This document shows positions 39,801 to 51,800 of a DNA stretch of 64,000 bases, piece after piece. The stretch comes from Terebella lapidaria (taxonomy: Eukaryota; Annelida; Polychaeta; Terebellida; Terebellidae): contig OX424561.1 in assembly GCA_949152475.1 (NCBI GenBank), positions 19,338,481-19,402,480 of the forward strand, written 5' to 3'. Each line of letters begins with the position of its first letter. Positions within the stretch are counted from its first letter, which is position 1. The notes beneath the pieces were generated by a model. That model was not told the origin of the DNA, searched no databases, and worked only from the letters and a program-made list of their open reading frames with translations. A program made the translations under genes and the position numbers.

Positions 39801-42800
39801 GCGCTGTGTTTGTATGTAGATTGTTGTTTTGTGATCGTAGACACCTGTATAGCCCTGGGCTCAACCGCGTACTGTCCGACTTGACATGAAAAAAACAAAA
39901 CAAGAAAGAAGCAAAAAACATGACAGCCACCAAGATATTGACAACGAAACAGTGTTTTCTTCCTATTATGAGTCCCGCTTCAAAACAATACCATAACTGA
40001 CTGAATGCAGTAGATGACATTTAAAGATATATGCAACCTTTAACCATACCAATCAATGATTCTAACTCTAGAATTGATCAGTTTAACCTACTCATTGTGT
40101 TTATAATCCGTGGGCTACTCAGAGTAATCATTGCCTCAACACCTGTGAATGACAATTTTCCACTCTATTGCCTTATCAGATATATAGAAGTAAATGGCAA
40201 GGCCTTCACCTCAAGAAGGCCAATTATGCCCTGTAACTGAGATTGTATGGTCACAAAAATGAACAACATTGTCATTAGCCACCTGGTCCTGAAATATGAC
40301 ATACATGTATGTAAATTATGTGAAGGTTGGTATCAACGTAGTCTGCTCCAAACAGTGAGGTAACGAAGGGTCAAAAAAATTTGAAGTTATTTCTTGAAAA
40401 TGATCGGTATACTTGGTATTTTCTTTTCAGTTTTAGGATGCTGATCAGTTACTGTATAAAATATGCCATTTTGAAGCACTGGATCATGTTGATACAGTTA
40501 TTTACAAATGCATTTAAAAACAATTGTTTGATCCCTCCTCACCCCACTGTGTGGAGCGGACTATCTTAAGATATGTTGCATTTTGTAAATCAATTATATG
40601 TGACAATATATCTTATATATAATCGTTATTGCATACACATGACATGAGTTCATTATCATATTATTCTATTCACATAGATCTATACAGATAAATATATATA
40701 TATATATGTGAATAAAGTCGGTGATATACACGACCTGTACATGTAGTATGGTGAGCCATGAAATTTGAAAAGTAAATTCTGTGCATCTTTCTTGTGAAAC
40801 TAGTGCACCATGAGGTCACAGAATGCAAACTGAGAAATTCCTGCTTCCTAACAGCTAATGGTATTTCATTTAATGTTTGACACTGGTATTTTTGGAAAGG
40901 TAATAAACAGATGGCCCCATAATATAGCTGTGCGGGCGCACTGTCAATATGTGGATGCCAAAACAGTCCTCGGATTTCAAGAAAACCATGGGTTTATAAG
41001 AAATTTTGTAATGAATTTACAAGTCAGTCCACATCCGTTGGGCAGGGAGGCAAACCTAGTGGCCACTTCTGGCTTTCGTCACAGGATAGAAAAATCTGTA
41101 AAAACTAAAAATAAATATCCCTGGTCAGAGAGAGGGGTATAACACATCTCAAGGAAACAACCAGGAGGGAAAAGTTGTCCCGGAGGAACAGAAAAATGCA
41201 AACATTTTGATTTCTAGGTAGCAGGAGTTATGTTGTTGGGGTTTGGAGGGGTGTGGGTGGGTGGTAGGGCTGTGGTGGAGGGTGTAAGGCGGACAGGGCG
41301 GGAGTGATCCCAGTACATCTGCCAGCTGTCCACTCCTGTCAAACATGAAGCTGGCATCAACCAGCTGGCCCCAGCCAACAGCTGTCTGCCCATCTTAAAA
41401 TTAGAGACTGGATATACATGTACATGTATGCTTGGCAAGCAAAAAAGTACATAAGAATGATTGATTTGACTGGTGTAAATATTTTGTTCAGTGTGATATT
41501 CTTAAGTTTCATTCTTAAAATTAAAAATTTCAAGTAATATTCATGTTTGGTTTGTGATATACTTTATACCAAGATTTTAGAATACTCTGCCGGGAAGTAC
41601 CGTGGGTGGTTATCGTGAAAATCAGTCATCATACATTTAACACAGTTGCTGCCTTCAAAATAAATCGGAAAGGAGAAAGATAACACTCTCAGCGAAACCG
41701 AAATACCTCACTTGCCACCAGCAAATTAGGTATGGGAAAAAAATGACTCATGATCAAAAGATCCAGTCAACTCTGACAATTGGGAATCACTTCCGGAACA
41801 AAAGTTACCAAAACGTAATTCGTAAATCAACACTTTAACCCCCAAGGGAGAGACCGCGATTTGGTACCTGAGAGTTTTATCCTGTTGTACTCAGCCAAGA
41901 CCAGCCAGCCGATCACTGATGTTCTGAGATCAAGTTATATTAGGACTTACTTAATTGCATAGTTTTAGGAGATGCCATTACAATTTCATTCGAAGCGCCT
42001 TCAGTATTCAGGTATGTGGTTGTATACTGAATATCAGTTTGAACATTCCATGTTTTCTGGTGAATCAGAGTCTATCCTTTGACCATAAGACACTGTAAGT
42101 TGGCTAAATGTTTTCTTCTAAACACTATTCGGTTATTCAGGAAACTAATGTCAACCTTAGTTCGGGTGTAGAGCACGTTCAAGTCTATTGTCTGGTGTAG
42201 CGCTGTCAAGTCTTGAGATAATCAAACTTGACCAATAAACTAAACCATGGATAGGCAGCATACATGTACATGTACATGTACTCGGTCTGCTGAAGCCCTC
42301 AAACAGGTGCAACTGTTTATCTAAGACACAACCCTTCCCTTTCTGGATCCACTTCTGTGATTTGTCCTTAATGGGTGAGGACCTTTTTGCCATTTACATT
42401 TTCAAAATTTTGTGTAAACGTTGGAGCTATCCAGACTTGTTGGCCAAATGCTAGCATTGCTTCGTTTAGGCAATACCGGTACTCAAGAAAATTCAGCCAG
42501 GAAAAGTCCCTCAGCCAGAGAAAAAAGGAACACAGAGATAAAGCAGAAAGCCTGGAGTTAATGGCATTGGTTAAAACAGCAAAAGGTGTAAGTTGTGTGA
42601 AGTAATATTGAAGTAGAACACTGCGCAGGGATGTGTGGAATAACAGACGTTCTACGGGCGTTCCTATGAATGGCTTCTGCATTCGCTTTCTGTTCTAAAG
42701 GTCCATGTATTTTAATAGTCCAAGTAATTGTTTTAGGAGCAAAAAATACATTGCAGAACTTTTATGGCCAAATATTCCAGTTCTCCTTGAAATTACTCTA

Positions 42801-45800
42801 CAGCTTTTACAGGCGTTGTTTGTCTACATATCAATTTCTGTGTGCACAGATCCATAAGTAATAGACATTGCTGTCTGCACGATGCTTTTTCCTGGGATGT
42901 AAAGTGATGTAAGCCCTGGACAATATGTTCTGCAGTGTTTGTCTTGGTTCATTGTCCTAGCGTTTGTTGGGAGAGAACCCACGGTGAGCCGGATGAAGGG
43001 AAGATTAGCCCGCTCTTTAGATCACTGTCAATCATATAGCAGGCCAGGAGATCCCCCTGTTTTGGAATAGTTAGCATTTCATGGGAGGGAAAATTGCTTT
43101 AGAAGAAGCAGCGATGTAATGCACAGCGGGCCGACCCTGCAGCAGACCAATCGTTTTATTCAGCTGTTATGAAAGCAAGGATTGCAGTTTTCAGGTTGCA
43201 GATTTGCAGCTGGTTAAAACACTCACAATCTGCCCAGGTAATAGCCCGTCCAGGTGTGCACCGGGGCTCTGTGAAATCTGACCGGAGATGTTCTCTCACT
43301 TAGAGACATAACTTGAGCATGCATACTACCGTACTCCAGGAGCCTGGGACTTGACTTTGTTATTTGGAGTCCAGGTCACACCTGATTGAGTCCCAGTGTA
43401 GCTCATCGAGCACGGATGTAATCTCCAGGTTGTCCTGTGTAGTCCTTGCATCTAGATCGATGGCGATCGCAGGGATAAACCCAATTACACAAATTCAAAG
43501 TAAAGCAAAGCAAACGACGTAAGATCAGTAGTAGGCAATGAAAAGTGGGTTTGACATTTAACAGGACAGCATCGACCTATACTTGTTCAGTGAAAAAAAA
43601 ATTGTAAACAAAAGCATATCAAGACACTAGCACACAACAGTGAAAGTTATCTTGCAATCAGGTGTGAAATATGGTTCTCAAACGCTGAGCAGTTGGCCCT
43701 CACTCGGAATTGTTTTAGTCTTCAAAGAAGATGTTGGTTCCATGAAATGCGCCCTTAAAATCTGCAGCAGTCAGTTCAAAGCACTTGACCCATTGTTGCT
43801 ACCATGCACTGGTTGATTAGGGAATCCCTCACCAAGTATCTGTCTGTATGCCAGGCCCTCCCTCGGAATTGTCTGTATACCGTGTGTGTGGGTACATGTA
43901 TGTGGATTATGTGCCCCAGAATTGGTTCTCGGTCCGGTTCCCTCCCCGGGAGTTTCAAGTTGTTGGTGGGAGTGGTAGATATGTCCTTGTTCTTGGGAAG
44001 ATAATAACTGTAGCGCCTGATTTGAAATATTTAACACCTCCCTCAACAGAAAGAAAAACTGCACCATGAACAAAAAATTCAGCATCGGAATGTGCTTTTC
44101 GGTAGAAAATAAATATCTTGCTTCATATATGTTGATGTTGTTCGTATTCATCTTGTGTGAATTATTATGACAATATAGATTAATGAAAGTTAAACTAAAT
44201 TGCATCATTATAGACGTTAACCAAAATAATTTTTAGGTTACCGGACCTATGGTCCGATAACCTATTGGCATGGCGTTGCGTCCGTCGTCGTCCGTCGTCG
44301 TCCACATTTTTATCTTTTTTGTTTACGGGCGAATTTTTCTGAAATTTTGCAAAAAAATACTTAAAAATAATTCAAGAAGGAGGTATTTTTTAGTTTTTTT
44401 ATTTTCGCTTTTTCTTCAAAATGGCGGCCGTTTTCGACGAAAAAGGCCTGATTTTGGACTTTGGCGGCCATTTTCTCAAAATCTGTTCAGTAACTTTTTT
44501 TCTCTTTGATACATAAGACTCCTCATATGTACTTCTATGATGTCTATAAATTTCGTTGCGCTTGAATCGCTCGAAGTGGGCCATTTTGGCCCAAACTCGG
44601 CCCAAATGGGACTTTCCCATGTTAAATTCTCCTATGCTTTATAATGGGACACATTAAAGCCTAATATCTCACTTAATATTGAGATCAGAGACTAGGAATC
44701 AATTGTGGACATATAGGAAATGATATATGCTGAATATTGTCGTGACCTTGAATTTGACCTCTGACCTTGGTTTCAAGGTCAGAGCGGCCGTTTTCGTCGA
44801 AAAATGGCCAATTTTGGACTTCGACGGTCGTTTTCTCAAAATCTGTTCAGTAACTTTTTTTCTTATTGATGCATGACACTCCCCCTATGTACCCCTGTGA
44901 CATGTATAAATTTCGTTGCCCTTGAATCGCTCGAAGTGGGCCATTTTGGGCCCAAACTCAGCCCAAATGGGACTTTCCCATGTTAAATTCTCCTATGCTT
45001 TATAATGGGACACATTAAGCCTAATATCTCACTTAATATTGAAATTAGAGACTAGGAATAAATTGTGGACATATAGGAAATGATATATGCTGAATATTCT
45101 CGTGACCTTGAATTTGACTTTTGACCTCATTTTCAAGGTCACAGGACAAAATGGCTAATATCTCGCTTATTATCGACTTTACAGCTTAGGAATCAGTTGT
45201 GAACATATAGGAAATGATATATGCTGAATATTCTTGTGACCTTGAATTTGACCTTTGACCTCATTTTCAAGGTCACATGACAAAATGGCTAATATCTCGC
45301 TTATTATCGACTTTACACTTTAGGAATCAATTGTGAACATATAGGAAATGATATATGCTGAATATTCTTGTGACCTTGAATTTGACCTTTGACCTCATTT
45401 TCAAGGTCACATGACAAAATTGCTAATATCTCGCTTATTATCGACTTTACAGTTTAGGAATCAATTGTGAACATATAAGAAATGATATATGCTGAAAATT
45501 TTCATGACATTGAATTTGACCCTGACCTCATTTCCAAGGTCACAGGACAAAATTGCTAATATCTCGCTTATTATCGACTTTACAGCTTAGGAATCAATTG
45601 TGAACATATAGGAAATGATATATGCTGAATATTCTCATGACCTTGAATTTGACCTTTGACCTCATTTTCAAGGTCACATGACAAATTGGCCAATATCTTG
45701 CTTATTAGCGACTTTACAGCTTAGGAATCAATTGTGAACATATAGGAAATGATATATGCTGAAAATTCTCATGACCCTGAATTTGACCTTTGATTTCATT

Positions 45801-48800
45801 TTCAAGGTCACATGACAAAATGGCTAATATCTTGCTTATTATCGACTTTACAGCTTAGGAATCAATTGTGAACATATAGGAAATGATATATGCTGAATAT
45901 TCTCATGACCTTGAATTTGACCTTTGACCTCATTTTCAAGGTCACAGGACAAAATGGCGAATATCTTGCTTGTTAGCGACTTTACAGCTTAGGAATCAAT
46001 TGTGAACATATAGGAAATGATATATGCTGAATATTCTAGTGACCTTGAATTTGACTTTTGACCTCATTTTCAAGGTCACAGGACAAATTGGCCAATATCT
46101 TGCTTATCAGCGACTTTACAGCTTAGGAATCAATTGTGAACATATAGGAAATGATATATGCAGAATATTCTCATGACCTTGAATTTGACCTTTGACCTCA
46201 TTTCCAAGGTCACAGGACAAAATTGCTGATATCTCGCTTATTATCGACTTTACAGCTTAGGAATCAATTGTGAACATATGGGAAATGATATATGCTGAAT
46301 GTTCTCGTGACCTTGAATTTGACCTTTGACCTCATTTTCAAGGTCACATGACAAAATGGCTAATATCTCGCTTATTATCGACTTTACAGTTTAGGAATCA
46401 ATTGTGAACATATAGGAAATGATATATGCTGAAAATTTTCATGACCTTGAATTTGACCCTGACCTCATTTCCAAGGTCACAGGACAAAATTGCTAATATC
46501 TCGCTTATTATCGACTTTACAGCTTAGGAATCAATTGTGAACATATAGGAAATGATATATGCTGAAAATGCTCGTGACCTTGAGTTTGACCTTTGACCTA
46601 TTTTCAAGGTCACAGGACAAAATGGCTAATATCTCGCTTATTATCGACTTTACAGCTTAGGAATCAGTTGTGAACATATAGGAAATGATATATGCTGAAT
46701 ATTCTTGTGACCTTGAATTTGACCTTTGACCTCATTTTCAAGGTCAACAGGACAAAATGGCTAATATCTTGCTTATTATCGACTTTGCAGCTTATGAATC
46801 AATTGTGAACATATAGGAAATGATATATTCTGAATATTTTAATGATATTGAATTTGACCTTTGACCTAAATTTCAAGGTCAGTCATTTTATTTTCAAAGT
46901 CAGATTACAAAATGGCTTATATCTCGCTGATTATCAAATTTACAGCTTAGGGGTCCATAGTGAACATATAGGAAATGATGTATGCTGAATAGTTTGGTGA
47001 TCTAGAATTTAACCTTTGATCCCATTTTCACGGTTAGAGATATGGCGATTTCAGTGGTCACCTTGAATTTGACTTTCAACTTTCTCGGCTTAACTCTGTA
47101 TATTTCTCCGGTAACCTTACTAGCCCATTGGGCTAATTTTTTTTAAATCAATGAAAGTTTTAATAATCTCAAACATGGTAGTTTCTCTGTAAATTGTTTG
47201 ATAAATATACATGTTAATGATGTTCTTCATTTAAAGCAAAAATTAAACGTATTGTCAATAATATTGTAGGGACTGTCACACTCCCTGATGTTGTCATGAT
47301 GTGAGAACAGTGGCAGGGCGCCTAGCTACTATGATAACAGTGGGACAGGCTGTTTGACAAGTTTGTCAACACTGGTAGAGTTTTAGAGGTACTCTAACTG
47401 CCTGGGTATGCAGGATAGATGAATGATACAACAAGTGTGGAGGGCGCCCGCCCGTTATTGCCAGCTTGTTTATGTTTGATGCTGTTAATCTGGCACTGCC
47501 ATGCCTGGCTCTGTGCCGGGAGTAGGTGGCCGTCTTGACTGATGCTGTCATCAGGGAGCCATATGGTTTCTGTGATCAGGAAACTGAGCATTGCGTATCT
47601 CCATTCCAACTTGACAGGATTCTTTCGACTTCCGCAATCAGAAACATTGACAAAACTAATTATTGTTGCAAAACGATTTGGACACTTTTACTCTCGTCTG
47701 CAAACTACCAGTTTCTAAATTGATCAAATATGTTGACCATATTGAAGTTATCTCTTATAAAATGTTATACTACATGTTTTATCTTATACCCCATTGACTG
47801 TGTGGAGAATGGAACTGATACATAAAATATAGAGAAAGCATTCCATTGGTTACCGAAGCCGTAACTGTTGATGGTGTAGACAAAACACGACATTTTTTCT
47901 GCCGAAGTTGCCAGGTATATTTTATGCTGTTATGGACCACCACGGAGGGTGCATCATGCAAATATTGGAGAGCTGTATATATAATCAAGATTATAAACAT
48001 TCGGTGCCACACGGAGTGTTTGAGCTGTTGTGTCTGGCGCTGACCGTGGAATGCCGCGTATGTTTGACTCTCGTCACTTGACCGGGGATTACGGCTGACA
48101 CGCCTCTGTGTGGACTCCAGATTTGCATGTCATTATTGACAACTTTTTCTCTAATTTCCTCATAGTTTCTGCTTTCTCTCTCTCTAAAGTTTCAGTCAGT
48201 CCGAAAAAGGAAATCTCTTCTGTATGTGAAAAAGAGAAACAAGTTATATTTGGAAGATGTTCATTGACAAGCTATCAACAAAAACTTGGCACAATTGAAA
48301 GTGGATTATCTGGGTGTCAAATTACGCAGAAATATTTCTTTGTTGTTTATCAGTTTTGAGCATCGGTCCAGGTGACGTTCAAGTGTGACGGTGAATCATT
48401 GTCTATATATTGAAAACCTTTTGCGTAGGTCTTCAATACTTGACTTCAAGAGGGCTTAGGTATGCAGAAACTTACGGGTAAATATTTACCATCATGGCCA
48501 TAATATATATTGCAAAGTAAGAAATTCATATATTTCCATTAAAAAAAATACAAGACTTAGTTTATCTGTGATAATATTATTGTCACCTAGTATGTACATG
48601 TACCAGGTACCTGTATATTCAGTAGTACCGGTAAAAGCACTAGTAAATGCTAACGATGTTCTAGTCGAATATTTTCCCAGTGGAGAGAGCAATTAATTTT
48701 CACACTTACAATATAATTATGATGAGGTTACTTTAGTACTTATACTTTATTGACATAAGCCTACACACAGACAGGGGATTGCTGTTAGATTTCATACATT

Positions 48801-51800
48801 CCTTCTCTGGCTACCTCTAAGTCGCTGCCTGATTTACACACTTACCTGTGGGTGGACGATGTTTAATTTGACCACTCAAGGAAGATCGACACTCCACTTC
48901 GAGAGGAGAGGTGACCTCATAACCACATATATCACAGTAATGTGACTACAAAAAGGACAGGAAATCTCTCTTCGGTGTCAATTGATACAACAAAAGGATG
49001 TGTTTTCCAGTCAGAGATCACTCACTCACAACGTATGCGGGCGATGTTCTCTCAAGCACAGGTACTCAATATATGTCCTGTTCACAGCCTATTGAAAATA
49101 CAACTTGTATAATATACATAGGTATCTATGATGAACTCATCTTCGTTTCCTTTTCCTGGCCCTCCCCTAAAATAAACATTCATCATTCTGCTGTTCAACT
49201 TGACTGTTTTAAATGAGCATGTAAAATTTGCAGTCAAGATTATTGAGATAATTTATCTTTCAATATTGAATATGTAATATGAACTGAACATTACATAATA
49301 CTATTATAGAATATGGTAAATGTGTAGGCCTACCATCATACTAATATGTGTTTCAGTTTCTGGTGGTTTTGAAAACAAGTTGCCATTTATAAGCTTTCAG
49401 GGATTAAACATTTGACCTTAATAGGGGTACAGTGACACTTTGAGAGGTACAGAAAAATTCACAGATTTCGAAAAACTATTTTTCTGCAAGAACAAGTTGG
49501 GATTGACGAATACCAAGTGCGTCAGTCAGTGGCTGCAAGGTCCCACGCAGTGGAGCTTGGATTTAATTATGTTTTAGTTGGGTTCGGCTGGGAGGGAAAA
49601 CCGCACAGGTGACGCGCATGTTGACCGAATGTAGCTGCTTGTAGCTATTTTAGCAACATCGGAAATCAAAATATCTCCGAGCCACCCGAAGATGACCTTT
49701 CTGTTTCACGGAAAGTGATTCGTGGGATCAACCAGGTGTAACCCCTAGGTATTGAGCTGTTTGGTACGCTGACAATAAGTTTGTAATTGGAGCAAAACTG
49801 GGAAAAATAAGCCAGTTTTAGGTACCAAAAATAAAGAAAGGAACATTGATAGTCTATTTATAATCCAGATGCACCTGCAAGACGCTTTTGTTTGGATAAA
49901 TGACCCATGTGGATCATTATTGTTCAACCCAAGCCTTGTTGCGTGATTTGTAAATGGTATGAACTATAGGTGTTCTTATTTTTTCCCTGAAGCTCATGAC
50001 GAGATGACCGCCAAATGCCACACAGTGGATGGAACGAGTGTTCACTGGATTGTAACAGCCCTATTCCAACAGAAAGGCTAATTATTGAGATGTAATAGGT
50101 TACCTTTGTTTGACAAGGTAACAACTGCATAGACCCATCAGTTTGCTTACAGTTCACTTATTTCAGCCAAAGCTGAGGATCAACAGATTACCCTTCACCC
50201 TAAGTCTTTTCTTTCACTGCACGTCCCCCCTCCCCCCTCCCCCCACCTCAGGGTCCAACAGCTGTCCACCACCCCAGTGACAGAGCCCAGACCCGCCAGC
50301 ATTACCTAGAACTCCCCAGGGAACCCTGCCCGTGGATCCACAAGGAGCAGTCTCCCTGCCAGACACACACAGCATCCAGAGTCATCCAGCCTCCTAGCCC
50401 CCACAATACACAACTCCTAATTGATTCCCTTTGATCTGGATCCACTCTGTGAGCTCCAGGATCTGTGTAGGATTCAGATCAATGCATTGTTAAGCCACTG
50501 AGCATGCTGAGTGGGCGATGGTTAGATTTTTCTCTGATGTTGTGACGTACAATGTAGCATTTTTGTATGCAGGAAAAAAAAGAACTATTAGAAAGGCTCA
50601 ATATTATATCTGTACTCTAAATGTATCAGATGTAACCATATAATTATAATGTGGTGGTATAATTTCTTCAAATTTGGTACATCTGCAAATTAGTAAAATA
50701 AATCTATCAGTCATGAAAAATATTGTACAAATTCTGACAGTATCAATATCGTAACAGTTTTGTCTTGGGGGAGCATGATAATGAACCGACGGTGCCTAAC
50801 TTCTACATGTGTATTTGAAACTGAGTTTCCAAATGAGCTTACGTGACATAGGCTACTTAATCAGAGGTATAATTGCTTGTTTGTTTACATCCAAATGATC
50901 ATACAGTTCATTCTCAAAGGTTTAGCCTTGGAACAAGAGGCTTTTCCCAACTAATAAATTTTATGGATTTCAAATTAGCATTGTTGTAGAAACTTTTATA
51001 ATTTTGAGGGGGGGAAAAGATCCACAAATTTTGTAACAATATTAGTTATTCGAGTGGAAATTGATAAATTTTACATGTATAACTTACACTGTAACATGGC
51101 TGATGCATTGATCTTTTAGGGATAATCATTTACTAGAATGAAAAAAAAGAAATTATATGATGTAAACAAGAACAACTGTTTATAATGAGGACAACTTGCC
51201 CCATTTACTGCCAGTCATCATCAGAAATGTATTTCATCTTTGTTTTCTCAAATCCTTTCTGAAATTATGAACTCGTTACATTCCTGTACAGTAACATTTT
51301 GTCTTAGAGCTACTTCATGGGGTTGTTTCTTCCCCCCACGGTGCCTTGCATAATACAGGTTTATGCCCAATCTCCACTACGGAGCGAGAAGTTCGGAAGG
51401 AAAAAAAATTCCAGGTGCTTTTGGCATCGCTCTATGTGTTTCACCTGCAAGAAATAACACAGAGTGCAGCTCTCTTGTGTCTATTTGTGATGTGAGACTT
51501 TTTATGGCAACCTGTAAGCATCTGTCAGCAGGATTCCCGCTCTCAGAATTTGTTAGGCATCTCGCTTTTTTCTCCCGGACAAGAAGGCTTGGTCAGCATG
51601 ACATCTCACCGTGACCTACTTCATGCTGATCCTGGCTGTGTATAAAAACCAGGAGAACTAAACAATTAATTACCGATGGTAATGTTACACATGTAATGTG
51701 GCAGAAGTCGAGTAGAACGATTCCAATATGGGATCCAATTACCAGTGATTGTTTTGCCTCTGTGCACCAAACACTTACAATGTAATTTGGGTCATTGCTT

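Noticed and set aside
41225..41300. Purine-rich tract as a G-quadruplex or regulatory site
   Set aside because: G runs are present, but nothing else supports a function; simple sequence is enough to explain it.
43771..44208. 145-residue reverse frame
   Set aside because: Low-complexity His/Thr stretches from simple sequence, no domain, not supported by neighbours.
45060..47080. Regular repeats considered as a CRISPR array
   Set aside because: The whole 134-bp unit is repeated without unique spacers, in an animal intron inside a transposon.
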